Assembly (NCBI RefSeq): GCF_003399625.1
Contig: NZ_NBXA01000023.1
Span: 124,001-188,000 of the forward strand
Direction: 5' to 3'
Length of the DNA stretch: 64,000 nt
Source of the DNA: Subtercola boreus
GTDB taxonomy: Bacteria; Actinomycetota; Actinomycetes; Actinomycetales; Microbacteriaceae
The notes beneath the pieces were generated by a model, which was not told the origin of the DNA, did not search any database, and was given only the letters and a program-made list of their open reading frames with translations. Both the position numbers and the translations under genes were made by a program. Of the stretch, positions 34,600 to 44,687 are shown piece after piece; position 1 is the first letter of the stretch, and the number at the start of each line of letters is the position of its first letter.

Positions 34600-35052
34600 T
34601 CAGACGAGCACGAGGTTCAGAGCCTCCGACGGCGCCCGGTAACGGTCGGCAATCTGCTCCACGGCAACGAGGACGTCCATCGACGGGGTCACCCTGCCCG
34701 CCAGATACGAGTTCAGCCGCGGCCGTGACGTACCGAGCTCGCGGGCCAACCTGGCCTGCGTCATGCGCGTCCCCCGGTACGCCTCCCGAAGACGCTCGAG
34801 AGCCAGCTCGGCCGGCGTCGCCGTTGCTCGCGCCAGAGCCGACTCGAGAAGACCCACCGTCGATCGCGACTCGGCGGCCTCGGCCGCCTCATCGAAAACC
34901 GGTCGGAGCTCGGGATCCGTGGCGACCGCGTCGACGAGCTTTCGCCAGTCGTGGGCGTACCCTCGGTCGATGGCGGCGAGCATACCCTCGAAGCCCCATG
35001 CGGACACGGGGTCGTCCGGGGTGGCTTCGATGTTGCGGAATCGTAGCGGCAT
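34600..35052 (-). CDS. Xre-type helix-turn-helix protein, antitoxin-like
   Basis: 150 residues. The C-terminal third is an Xre/HTH_3 domain: LERLREAYRGTRMTQARLARELGTSRPRLNSYLAGR, followed by an ordering helix. The N-terminal 90 residues (GFEGMLAAIDRGYAHDWRKLVDAV) are the companion domain found in antitoxins of nucleotidyltransferase-type systems. GGAG lies nine bases before ATG. The gene directly upstream on the same strand is a truncated nucleotidyltransferase-like remnant, which fits a former toxin-antitoxin pair of the AbiEii/MenA kind. Toxin family named from residual motifs only. Confidence 0.65.
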   Translation of the reverse strand: MPLRFRNIEATPDDPVSAWGFEGMLAAIDRGYAHDWRKLVDAVATDPELRPVFDEAAEAAESRSTVGLLESALARATATPAELALERLREAYRGTRMTQARLARELGTSRPRLNSYLAGRVTPSMDVLVAVEQIADRYRAPSEALNLVLV

Positions 35053-35130
35053 GGCTGCGCTCCTTTCAGATGAGATGTCCGGCAAGCCGCCGGCATTCAG
35101 CGACGACGTCGTCCCACTTCTGCCACCGAG

Positions 35131-35372
<242 letters not shown>

Positions 35373-35386
35373 GAAAACTAGCTGAG

Positions 35387-35460
35387 TACCCCCAGAGGGA
35401 CTCGAACCCTCACTCGGACGATTTTAAGTCGTCTGCCTCTGCCAATTGGGCTATGGGGGC
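35387..35460 (-). tRNA. tRNA-Leu(UAA) with a short variable loop
   Basis: Cloverleaf on the minus strand: acceptor GCCCCCA/TGGGGGT (with G1-U72), D-arm, anticodon stem GACGA/TCGTC with loop CTTAAAA (anticodon UAA), a 5-base variable region and T-arm GAGGG-TTCGAGT-CCCTC. Discriminator A73. CCA is not encoded (next bases are CTC). UAA plus A73 and the G1-U72 pair point to leucine. The variable region is class I-like, whereas leucine tRNAs are normally class II with a long arm. Confidence 0.85.
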
Positions 35461-35470
35461 GACCGGGAGG

Positions 35471-36901
35471 TTACTCTTTCGAGACTGCTCCACCGACCGG
35501 CACAGGAGCGCCGGCGGGGCCTGGTGTGCCGGCACCGGCAGAAGCACCAGCGGGCGCTGCCGACGACACCGAGGCGGGCGCCGCCGGGCGGGGGCGGGAG
35601 GCGAACTCCTCGAACGCTGCGCGCGGGTGAACGCGGGCCTCGAGCGACGCGATGTCCCGCCCGAGAACGACGTTGAACGCCCAGTTGCCGATGACGCGGA
35701 TCTTGCGCTCCCAGCTGGGCATGGCCAGACCGTGGTATCCACGGTGCATGACCCAGGCGGGGAATCCGGTGATGCCGATCTTGCCCGACTGGAAGGCACC
35801 GACGCCGATACCGAGGCCGGCCACAGCGCCGGCGTTCTTGTGGAAGTAGTCCTTGACATCCTCTCCGCGGAGCTCGGCGACGAGGTTCTTCGCGAGCTGC
35901 TTGCCCTGACGCACGGCGTGCTGGGCATTCGGCACGCAGAATCCGCCGACGCCACCACCTGTGAGGTCGGGCACGGCTGAGACGTCGCCGGCACCCCAGG
36001 CATCGGCGATCATGCCGTCGTCGTTGATGACGCGAAGGTCGGCCTGCACGCGCAGGCGCCCACGCTCCTCGATGGGGAGGTCGGTGTTCTTCAGCATCGG
36101 GCTGGCCATGACACCGGCCGTCCAGACGATCGTGTCCGACTCGAAGCTCTCGCCGGTCGACAGCTCGACCACTCCGCCGACAGCAGACTTCAGCTGGGTA
36201 TCGAGGTGGATCTGGGCACCGCGCTCGGCGAGGTTCTGGATGACCCAACCCGCCGTCTTCAGTGAGACCTCGGGCATGATGCGGCCCATCGCCTCGATGA
36301 GGTGGAAGTGCGTGTCCTCGAAGGCGAGCTCGGGATAGCTGTCGAGGAGGGCGCTGGCGAAGGAACGCATCTCGGCGAAGATCTCGATGCCGGCGAAGCC
36401 GCCGCCGACCACCACGAAGGTGAGAAGACGGTCGCGCTCGGGACCTTCGGGCAGCTGCGACGCCTTGTCGAAGTTGGTGAGGATCCGGTCGCGGATGGCG
36501 ACGGCCTCCTCGATGGTCTTCAGGCCGATGGCCTCGTCGGCAACGCCCGGGATCGGGAACGTGCGCGAGACGGACCCTGCGGTGACGACGATGATGTCGT
36601 ATTCGAGCTCGTAGTCCTCACCGATGTTCGGGTGGATCGTGACCGTCTTGTCTGCGTGGGTGATCTTCTCGACCTTGCCCGCGATGATCGTCGTCTTCTT
36701 GAGGTGACGACGAAGCGAGACGACCGCGTGGCGGGGCTCAATCGATCCGGAGGCGATCTCGGGAAGGAACGGCTGGTACGTCATGTAGGGCAGCGGGTCG
36801 ACCACGGTGACATCGGCTTCGCCGCTCCGCAGCCACTTCTCGAGCTTCCAAGCGGTGTAGAAACCGGCGTAGCCGCCGCCGACGATCAAGATTTTCGGCA
36901 C
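35471..36901 (-). CDS. ndh: Type II NADH dehydrogenase
   Basis: 476 residues. FAD motif ILIVGGGYAGFYTAW at the N-terminus, NAD motif FVVVGGGFAGIEIF near 165-180, and TYQPFLPE at the quinone-side loop. VWTAGV and AWGAGDVSAVPDL close the two nucleotide folds, and a membrane-binding C-terminal part (GFPAWVMHRGYHGLAMP) precedes a Pro/Ala tail of 50 residues that is unusually long. It passes electrons from NADH to menaquinone without pumping protons. GTG 36901 follows GAGGAG by 12 bases. Confidence 0.9.
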   Translation of the reverse strand: MPKILIVGGGYAGFYTAWKLEKWLRSGEADVTVVDPLPYMTYQPFLPEIASGSIEPRHAVVSLRRHLKKTTIIAGKVEKITHADKTVTIHPNIGEDYELEYDIIVVTAGSVSRTFPIPGVADEAIGLKTIEEAVAIRDRILTNFDKASQLPEGPERDRLLTFVVVGGGFAGIEIFAEMRSFASALLDSYPELAFEDTHFHLIEAMGRIMPEVSLKTAGWVIQNLAERGAQIHLDTQLKSAVGGVVELSTGESFESDTIVWTAGVMASPMLKNTDLPIEERGRLRVQADLRVINDDGMIADAWGAGDVSAVPDLTGGGVGGFCVPNAQHAVRQGKQLAKNLVAELRGEDVKDYFHKNAGAVAGLGIGVGAFQSGKIGITGFPAWVMHRGYHGLAMPSWERKIRVIGNWAFNVVLGRDIASLEARVHPRAAFEEFASRPRPAAPASVSSAAPAGASAGAGTPGPAGAPVPVGGAVSKE

Positions 36902-36999
36902 AGTAAAAGGTTCTCCTCGGTCAGGTACAAGCCATCAGGCTACTACCTCCGCACCACGAGCCCGGAACGAGTCGCCCCACCGGTGTGCCACGGAGTTGT

Positions 37000-37533
37000 T
37001 CAATGGCCCGCACTGGCCGCAGTTACAGGATACTCCTTGCACTCGCAAACGCGTGGCGACCAATCGCCCTGTTCGAGGGCAATGTCCCCGATCGGGTTCA
37101 CCCCGGGGCCCGCAGCGAGCGAGTGGGCGGCGAGGGCGTGCAGGCACTTGACCCGCACGGGCATCCCGCCGGCGGAGATTCCGGCGATCTCATCGACGAC
37201 CGCGATGCTCTCCCGGTCGGCGAGATACTGTGCGTGGGCGGCCCGGTAGGCCTCACCGACGGTCTCGTCGGTGGAGACCAGCTCCTGCAGCGCAGGCATG
37301 ATCTGCGCAGCCTCGAGGTCGGACATCGCCGCCGTCGCGGCCGGATGGCTCAGGTAGTACATCGTCGGGAACGGTGTGCCGTCATCCAGCCGCGGGGCGG
37401 TGGCGACGACGGTCGGAGCGCCGCAGACGCAGCGTGCGGCAATGCCGAGCACGTTGCGCGCCGGACGGCCGAGCTGGTTCGAGACGGTCAGGATGTCGAA
37501 CTCGCTGGCGGGTTCGAACGGGGGCGTGGTCAT
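37000..37533 (-). CDS. DUF501 domain protein
   Basis: 177 residues. QLGRPARNVLGIAARCVCGAPTVVATAPRL is the family opening; FPTMYYLSHPAA and the closing VKCLHALAAHSLAAGPGVNPIGD are the conserved core with Cys/His residues. Function unknown. The start ATG overlaps the ftsB stop (ATGA), as in the usual actinobacterial eno - ftsB - DUF501 order. Confidence 0.88.
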   Translation of the reverse strand: MTTPPFEPASEFDILTVSNQLGRPARNVLGIAARCVCGAPTVVATAPRLDDGTPFPTMYYLSHPAATAAMSDLEAAQIMPALQELVSTDETVGEAYRAAHAQYLADRESIAVVDEIAGISAGGMPVRVKCLHALAAHSLAAGPGVNPIGDIALEQGDWSPRVCECKEYPVTAASAGH

Positions 37534-38054
37534 TTGGTCGTTCCGTCGGGGGTTGCCGCACCTGTCGGCGCGATACCGAGTTGGTCGGGTGTCTGGGTAC
37601 TGAGCCCCGCGGTCATGCCCGATACGAACAGGGCGGCGATCCAGTCGCTCTGGGTGGCCTGGATGTTGCTCGAGACGGGTGGGGCGGAGGTGGCGGCATC
37701 GGCCCCCGTGTCGTTCAGCACGAGGAAGCTGGTCTCGCCGGGAGACACATAGTAGAGCCGGTCGCGGGCCTCGGCGCGGATGTAGGCCGGGTCGCTCCAA
37801 CGCGCGACATCCGCCGACAGGCTGGAGTTCTGGGCCTGGGCGGCCGCAAGATTCTGCTGCAGGTCGGCGATCTGCTGGCGCTGCTCGATGAAGATGCGGG
37901 CACCGGGGGCGACGATCACCACGAACAGCACCAGCACGATGAGCATCAGCACGGTGAAACCCGAGAACCGGATGCTGCGGAGCCAGTTGGTCGGAGCAGC
38001 CGCCATCGAGCGACGGTCGGCCGAGCGCGGAGCCCTGCCGACCGTCGATTTCAT
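37530..38054 (-). CDS. FtsB/DivIC-type septum formation initiator
   Basis: 174 residues: a basic cytoplasmic N-terminus, one membrane helix (about 32-52, FTVLMLIVLVLFVVIVAPG), then a heptad coiled coil (IEQRQQIADLQQNLAAAQAQNSSL) and the DPAYIRAEARDRLYYVSPGE motif. The C-terminal tail is Thr/Ala-rich. It would act in the divisome with FtsL and FtsQ. It lies 23 bases after eno and overlaps the DUF501 gene, so all three are one operon. Confidence 0.88.
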   Translation of the reverse strand: MKSTVGRAPRSADRRSMAAAPTNWLRSIRFSGFTVLMLIVLVLFVVIVAPGARIFIEQRQQIADLQQNLAAAQAQNSSLSADVARWSDPAYIRAEARDRLYYVSPGETSFLVLNDTGADAATSAPPVSSNIQATQSDWIAALFVSGMTAGLSTQTPDQLGIAPTGAATPDGTTK

Positions 38055-38077
38055 GGAATTCCTTACGTGCAGCTCTG

Positions 38078-39370
<1,293 letters not shown>

Positions 39371-39430
39371 TTATGAGTTCTGTGACGGATGTCGCAGCAG
39401 GCGAGCATCCGGTGGCCACAGTCTATCGAG

Positions 39431-40702
39431 CTACTCCTCGCCGACGCTCAGCGCCTGGGCCTCGTCGAGCTCGGACTCCTCGCCGCCCGCATCGACCCGG
39501 CGGAGGGTCTTCCGCCCGATCACCACGAACAGTGCGGCCACGATGACCGAGCCGGCGGCGGCGTACATCGGGAACCCGGGGCTGACGGCCACGGCCAGCG
39601 CAGCAGCAGCGGGCGGGGCGATGGCGCCGCCGAGGAACCGTACGGCAGAGTAGGCCGACGACGCGACGGTGCGCGGCAGGTCGGTCGCCATCATCACGGA
39701 TTCGGTGAGCACGGTGTTGATGATTCCGAGCATCAGGCCGCCGACGACGATGCAGGCGATGAGCCCGACGGTGGACGAGATGAGCAGACCGCCCGCGACA
39801 AGATCGAGCGCGAGGAGCACCAATGCGCCGGTCAGGGCTGTGGTGCGCTTCATCCGCCGCGTCAGGAGAGGCGCGACGAACACCGACGTCACCGCGACCC
39901 CGATCCCCCAGCCGAAGAAGGTGAAGCCGAGGCCGATCGCGTTGAGGCCGAGCGGGAAGGGCGTGTAGGCCAGCAGGGTGAAGAAGCCCATGTTGTAGAA
40001 CAGTGCGGTGAAGGCGAGCAGGCGGATGCTCGGGTTGGCCAGGGCGCGAAGCGGCGCACTCAGCCGGGTCGGTTCCCGGTCGGCCTTCTCGTCCTTCGCA
40101 AGCAGCACCGAGATCGCGACGAAGCCGACGGCCATGAGCACAGCGGTTCCGAAGAACGGTCCGCGCCAGCTGATCGAACCGAGCAGCCCGCCGAGCAGCG
40201 GGCCGATTGCGATGCCGAGGCCGAGGGCGGCCTCGTAGAGCACGATCGCACTGGATGCGCCCCCGCTGGCCGCACCGACGATCGTCGCGAGCGCCGTCGA
40301 GATGAAGAACGCGTTGCCGAGGCCCCACCCGCCGCGGAATCCGATGACGGCTTCGACGCTGCCGGCAGAACCGGCGAGGGCTGCGAACACCACGATCAGC
40401 GCGAGGCCGATGAGGAGGGTCTTCTTGGCGCCGATGCGGCTCGACACGAAGCTCGTGATGAGCATCGCGAGGCCGGTGATGACCAGATAGCTCGTGAAGA
40501 GCAGCGAAGTCTGTGTCGGACTCGCCTGGAGCGCTTCTGCGATGGCGGGCAGGATCGGGTCGACCAGACCGATGCCCATGAACGCGATGACACTCGCGAA
40601 GGCGACGGCCCAGACGGCCTTCGGCTGGTGCAGGATGGATGCCCCACCGCCGCCGTGGCCGGTGTTGTGCGGGAGGGACGGGACGTTCTTCGTGGTTGTC
40701 AC
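39431..40702 (-). CDS. MFS drug/metabolite exporter
   Basis: 423 residues, about twelve helices. FVSSRIGAKKTLLIG is the loop 2-3 motif, and ALGLGIAIGPLLGGLLGSISWRGPFFG is motif C of exporters. The N-terminal Gly-rich GHGGGG segment and acidic C-terminus are lineage features. GTG 40702 follows the MarR stop by one base, so the two are one unit and the MarR protein is the likely repressor of this exporter. Confidence 0.87.
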   Translation of the reverse strand: MTTTKNVPSLPHNTGHGGGGASILHQPKAVWAVAFASVIAFMGIGLVDPILPAIAEALQASPTQTSLLFTSYLVITGLAMLITSFVSSRIGAKKTLLIGLALIVVFAALAGSAGSVEAVIGFRGGWGLGNAFFISTALATIVGAASGGASSAIVLYEAALGLGIAIGPLLGGLLGSISWRGPFFGTAVLMAVGFVAISVLLAKDEKADREPTRLSAPLRALANPSIRLLAFTALFYNMGFFTLLAYTPFPLGLNAIGLGFTFFGWGIGVAVTSVFVAPLLTRRMKRTTALTGALVLLALDLVAGGLLISSTVGLIACIVVGGLMLGIINTVLTESVMMATDLPRTVASSAYSAVRFLGGAIAPPAAAALAVAVSPGFPMYAAAGSVIVAALFVVIGRKTLRRVDAGGEESELDEAQALSVGEE

Positions 40703-40703
40703 C

Positions 40704-41150
40704 TCAGGCCGCCTGCTCCTGAACGTCGATGCGGTCGCCGATCAGGTCGGTGGCCTCTGAGAGCACCCCGAGCTGCCGCACGGTCAGGTCGGAGAAGAGC
40801 GGCTCGAGCGCGAGGCCCAGCCGGTAGCGCCAGTCGTTCAGCGCGCTCTGGCCCTTCGGGGCGATCGCGATCAGCCAGGCACGGGCATCGGAGGAATCCG
40901 CGATCCGCTTGATCCACTCGAGCTCGTTGAGGTTGGCGACGATCTTCGTCATCGTGGGCTGGCTGACCCTGTTGGCGATGGCCAGTTCGCCGAGGCGCAG
41001 GGGGCCGGAGGAGGTCAGCACGCTGAGCGTCCGCCAAGCCGCCGGCGAGGTGGAGTCTCCCGTGGCCTGGGCCGCGAGACGGGTGAGACGGTGGGTGACG
41101 GACACGAGGTCGCCCAGAAGTTCGGAGAGTTCAGAGAGTTCGCTGTTCAC
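40704..41150 (-). CDS. MarR family regulator of the adjacent MFS exporter
   Basis: 148 residues. The winged helix has LRLGELAIANRVSQPTMTKIVANLNEL and the wing IADSSDARAWLIAIAPKG. GTG 41150 lies 7 bases after TACAAT with no Shine-Dalgarno, so its mRNA is probably leaderless. A TATAG-n5-CTATA dyad overlaps this promoter, fitting autoregulation. Co-transcribed with the exporter. Confidence 0.87.
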   Translation of the reverse strand: MNSELSELSELLGDLVSVTHRLTRLAAQATGDSTSPAAWRTLSVLTSSGPLRLGELAIANRVSQPTMTKIVANLNELEWIKRIADSSDARAWLIAIAPKGQSALNDWRYRLGLALEPLFSDLTVRQLGVLSEATDLIGDRIDVQEQAA

Positions 41151-41157
41151 GTACCTA

Positions 41158-41176
41158 ATTGTATAGCCGAACTATA
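41158..41176 (-). promoter_or_regulatory. Promoter and palindromic operator of the MarR-exporter operon
   Basis: On the minus strand TACAAT (41163-41158) is 7 bases before GTG 41150. The perfect dyad TATAG (41162-41166) / CTATA (41172-41176) with a 5-base centre overlaps its upstream side. A bound MarR dimer would cover the -10 box. Confidence 0.6.
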
Positions 41177-41195
41177 TGTATATCAAATGCTCACT

Positions 41196-42470
41196 TCAGA
41201 TCGCCTTCACCTCGAGGTCGGCCTCGGCGTGCGCGTCGGGCCCGACGAATGCGAACGACGTGAAGCCTGCCGCCGCGGCGCGCTCGAGCTGCGCCTTGGT
41301 GTTCTTCGTGCGCCGTTCGAGCCGCACGCGGGTTCCCGAGGCGATGAGCTGCATCTTCAGCCCGACCAGTTGGGCCGGGCTCGCAGATGCCTCGTGCAGC
41401 AGCAGCAGGGCATCCGGAGCCCCGACGACCGACGCCTCGAGCAGGTCGACGATGCGCTCGAACCCGATCGAGAACCCGCAGGCGGCGACATCCGTTCCGA
41501 GGAAGCGGCCGATCATGCCGTCGTAGCGGCCCCCGCCTCCGAGCGAGAACGAGAAGTCGGGGTGGGCGATCTCGAAGATCGTGCCGGTGTAGTAACCCAT
41601 GCCGCGCACGAGGAACGGGTCGAACTGCAGGTGCTTCTTGTCGACCACCTCGGCGAGTGCGGCCAGCTCAGCGATCAGCGCCGGGTCGACGCCCGCGGGC
41701 AGCGCCTTCGTGATCGCGCGCACACCGAAGGGATTGAACTCCTTCGTCGTGATGCGGTGGAAGAACGCATCGAGCGCATCGACTGCAGCCGGAGTGACGG
41801 CGCGCTCCCGCAGCTCGGCCACCACGCCGTCCTGGCCGACCTTGTCGAGCTTGTCGACAGTGATGAGAACCTGTGGATGCTCGGCCGGAGCGAATCCGAA
41901 GACCTCCAGCATCGCGGTGAGCAGCCGGCGGTCGTTGATGCGGATCGTGCAGCCCTCGAGCCCCAGCTCGTCGAGCGTGGCGAGCGTCGCCGTGATGATC
42001 TCGGCCTCGGCCAGCTGGCCCGGCTCGCCGATGATGTCGATGTCGCACTGCACGAACTGGCGGTAGCGACCCTTCTGCGGGCGCTCGGCACGCCAGACTG
42101 GCGCGATCTGGATGGACCGGAACACGCTCGGCAGCTCACCGCGGTGACTCGCGTAGAACCGGGCGAGCGGAACGGTCAGGTCGAAGCGCAGTCCCAGGTC
42201 GGCGAGGAACTCGGGCGCCTCGAACTCAGCAGCCTCTTGGAGGTCGGTTGTGGTGAGGGCGCGTTTCATCACGCTGAAGCTGAGCTTCTCGTTGTCGCCG
42301 CCGAGGCCGGAGTGCAGGCGTTCGATGTCCTCCATCACGGGCGTCTCGATCTCGTCGAACCCGTGCGCGGTGTACGAGCGGCGGATGATGCCGAGCGCAC
42401 GCTCGCGCGTCGCCTTCTCTGCGGGGAGGAAGTCGCGCATACCGCGGGGCGGGGTGATTGCCTGAGCCAT
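41196..42470 (-). CDS. hisS: Histidine-tRNA ligase
   Basis: 424 residues. Class II motifs: motif 1 near GFDEIETPVMED, motif 2 FRSIQIAPVWRAERPQKGRYRQFVQCD and motif 3 GFSIGFERI. The histidine-specific loops RGMGYYTGTIFE and GGGGRYDGM are present. ATG 42470 is chosen at MAQAITPPRGMRDFLP; the frame open to 44075 crosses unrelated genes and is not used. Only a 25-base gap separates its 3' end from the MarR-exporter control region. Confidence 0.96.
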   Translation of the reverse strand: MAQAITPPRGMRDFLPAEKATRERALGIIRRSYTAHGFDEIETPVMEDIERLHSGLGGDNEKLSFSVMKRALTTTDLQEAAEFEAPEFLADLGLRFDLTVPLARFYASHRGELPSVFRSIQIAPVWRAERPQKGRYRQFVQCDIDIIGEPGQLAEAEIITATLATLDELGLEGCTIRINDRRLLTAMLEVFGFAPAEHPQVLITVDKLDKVGQDGVVAELRERAVTPAAVDALDAFFHRITTKEFNPFGVRAITKALPAGVDPALIAELAALAEVVDKKHLQFDPFLVRGMGYYTGTIFEIAHPDFSFSLGGGGRYDGMIGRFLGTDVAACGFSIGFERIVDLLEASVVGAPDALLLLHEASASPAQLVGLKMQLIASGTRVRLERRTKNTKAQLERAAAAGFTSFAFVGPDAHAEADLEVKAI

Positions 42471-42566
42471 GCCCCAATTCTGCCAGTCGCGCGGATGCGG
42501 GCGCGCCGGGCCTCGCTGTCGGCGTTGGTTCGGCTGATCAAAGCTCAGAACCTCTATGGTGGTTCG

Positions 42567-43847
42567 ATGAGCTCCGCCAGCCTGACGACGTCGTCGATCG
42601 ACCTCTCCAAACGCGACCTGACCCTCGACATCGCACGGGTGTTCTGCGTGCTGCTCGTGGTGATCATCCACCTGCTCATGGTCGGGGTGGGGTTCGCCGC
42701 CAACGGGCAACTCGTCGTCTCGCGACCCCTCGAGCAGCAGTGGTGGTTCGCCCCGGTCACGTGGATCGGCCAGATCATGCCCCTGTTCTTCGTCGTCGGC
42801 GGGTTCGCCAGCCTCACCGCCTGGCGGAGCTCCCTCCGTCGCGGCCGCACCGGCGCCGACTTCGTACGCACCCGCGTGCTGCGCCTCGCCCAGCCCGCAC
42901 TCCCCCTGTTCCTCTTCTACGTGGTCGTCATCGGCGGCGCGCGGCTCATCGGCATCGACCCGACCCTCCTCGACACCGTCGTCGTCGGGGCCGGCTCGCC
43001 GCTCTGGTTCCTCGCCGCCTACGGGCTCTGCCAGGCGCTGGTGCCGACGATGGCCCGCTGGCACGCACGTTCGCCGCGCCGGACGCTCGTCGTACTGCTC
43101 GCCGGGGCGGTGGTGGTGGATGCCGTCCGGTACTCCAGCGGCATCGACGCCGTGGGCCTGTTGAACCTCTTCTTCGTCTGGCTGCTGGTTCAGCAGCTCG
43201 GCTTCTGGTATGCCGACGGATGGTTCGACCGCCGTGCCTGGTGGCAGCTGGTGCTGATCGCCGCCGGCGCCTACGCGACGCTCTTCCCCCTCACCGGCTG
43301 GGGACCGTACAGCAACGACATGCTGACGAACCTGAACCCGCCCACCCTGCCACTGGTCGCGCTCGCTCTCGGGCAGGCGTGCATCCTGAGGCTGCTGCGA
43401 CCGCTGCTGGCGGCGCTCGTGAACACGCACGCGGCGCGGGCCTTCGTGTTCGTGGTGGGGTCGCGGCTGATGACCATCTACCTGTGGCACCTGCCGGTGA
43501 TCATCATGCTCTCCGGCATCGCCCTGCTGGTTCCCGGGGCGTCGCCCGCTCCGGCGAGCCCGTCGTGGTGGTGGAGCAGGCCCCTGTTCTTCGTGATCGT
43601 GATGGCCGCCCTGTTCGGGCTGTCGTTCCTCGTCGGTCGGTTCGAGAAACCGCGCGAGGTCGGTCCGACGCCTCCGGCGCGGATCGTCGCGCTGGCCGCC
43701 GTGCTCACGTTCGTCCCGGCGTTCTGCGTGATGGAGTTCTTCCTCGACCTGCCGTTCGCGATACTGGGCGCGGTGTTCTACGCGTTCGCGGTGTTGCTGC
43801 TCGGGCGGTGGCCCGGCCGGGTCACTCCCCAGGCGGCAGCGCGATGA
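42567..43847 (+). CDS. Acyltransferase-3 family membrane protein
   Basis: 426 residues with about ten hydrophobic helices. RDLTLDIARVFCVLLVVIIHLLMVGVG at the N-terminus contains the helix 1 Arg and His of the acyltransferase 3 family, and VGGFASLTAWRSSLRR follows with the conserved Arg. Such proteins O-acylate cell-envelope sugars or small molecules. Its last 26 bases overlap mazG in convergent orientation. The longer frame from 41091 is not used because it runs antisense to hisS. Confidence 0.82.
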   Translation: MSSASLTTSSIDLSKRDLTLDIARVFCVLLVVIIHLLMVGVGFAANGQLVVSRPLEQQWWFAPVTWIGQIMPLFFVVGGFASLTAWRSSLRRGRTGADFVRTRVLRLAQPALPLFLFYVVVIGGARLIGIDPTLLDTVVVGAGSPLWFLAAYGLCQALVPTMARWHARSPRRTLVVLLAGAVVVDAVRYSSGIDAVGLLNLFFVWLLVQQLGFWYADGWFDRRAWWQLVLIAAGAYATLFPLTGWGPYSNDMLTNLNPPTLPLVALALGQACILRLLRPLLAALVNTHAARAFVFVVGSRLMTIYLWHLPVIIMLSGIALLVPGASPAPASPSWWWSRPLFFVIVMAALFGLSFLVGRFEKPREVGPTPPARIVALAAVLTFVPAFCVMEFFLDLPFAILGAVFYAFAVLLLGRWPGRVTPQAAAR

Positions 43848-44574
43848 TGCCGGCGTCAGCCGCGTCCTGACCCTCCGCCTCGCGGATCCCCGCCTCCGCC
43901 TCTGCCTCCGCCTCTGCCTCCGCCTCGCGGATCTCGGCCTGCAACCCGCGGAGTGTCGACCGCAGTGCCCGCTCAGCGTCGAGACCCTGCGCCTTCGCCG
44001 AAGCAACCACGGCGAGCAGCAGCGAGCCGAGCTCGTCTTCGTCACCGAGAGGGATGCCCGCCGGCGCATCCTCATCGAGCAGCCCGATCTTCTGGGCCCT
44101 GCCGATCACCTTGTCGGCGAGCGCGAGTGAGGGCATGCCCACAGGGATCCCGTCGAGCACGCTCGTGCGGCCCGGCTTCTCGACCGCCTTGAGGTCGTCC
44201 CACATGTTCACCACATCGTCGGCCGTGTGCGCGACGCGGTCGCCGAAGACATGCGGATGCCGCCCGACCATCTTCGCCGTCATGTGGGCCGCGACATCCT
44301 GGATGTCGAACTCCTCCCCCGGGGTGTGAGCGGCCAGATCGGCGTGGAAGACCACCTGGTAGAGCACGTCGCCGAGTTCCTCGAGCAGGTCGTCGCGGGT
44401 GCCCACCTCGATCGCCTCGACCAGTTCGTGCGACTCCTCGACGAGGTACTGCACGAGCGACTCATGGGTCTGCTCGGCATCCCACGGGCATCCACCCGGC
44501 GCCCGCAGCCGCGCGGTCACGGCGATCAGTTCGTCGAGCTTCGAGGGGGTCTGGTCTGTCACGGGAAGCCTCAT
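43822..44574 (-). CDS. mazG: Nucleoside triphosphate pyrophosphohydrolase MazG
   Basis: 250 residues. LRAPGGCPWDAEQTHESLVQYLVEESHELVEAI holds the first EExxE metal site and DLLEELGDVLYQVVFHADLA the second EExxD. GRHPHVFGD and NMWDDLKAVEKPG are standard. The C-terminus is extended by an (Glu-Ala)n stretch encoded by short repeats. It removes non-canonical NTPs. Only one complete MazG domain is evident; the C-terminal half of the two-domain E. coli form is partly present. Confidence 0.9.
   Translation of the reverse strand: MRLPVTDQTPSKLDELIAVTARLRAPGGCPWDAEQTHESLVQYLVEESHELVEAIEVGTRDDLLEELGDVLYQVVFHADLAAHTPGEEFDIQDVAAHMTAKMVGRHPHVFGDRVAHTADDVVNMWDDLKAVEKPGRTSVLDGIPVGMPSLALADKVIGRAQKIGLLDEDAPAGIPLGDEDELGSLLLAVVASAKAQGLDAERALRSTLRGLQAEIREAEAEAEAEAEAGIREAEGQDAADAGIIALPPGE
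43874..43933 (-). repeat. Repeat expansion in the 3' end of mazG
   Basis: A 15-base direct repeat (43874-43888 and 43919-43933) encoding Ile-Arg-Glu-Ala-Glu flanks alternating GCCTCC/GCCTCT hexamers that encode Glu-Ala pairs. It is in frame and lies in a nonconserved tail, so it probably expands by slippage. Confidence 0.8.
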
Positions 44575-44687
44575 GTCCGGGGGCCGCCGCGGGGTACGTC
44601 GACCGTCTGAACTCTTTCGTTAGACTGTAACCGGTGAGCCGGGAAGTCTGGTCGGCAGTATCTTCTTCGACCCTTCCGAGAGGCACC

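Noticed and set aside
41091-42566. Long plus-strand frame joined to the acyltransferase gene, opposite hisS
   Set aside because: It is antisense to hisS, a conserved gene with all class II motifs; long antisense frames are common in GC-rich DNA. The acyltransferase starts at 42567.
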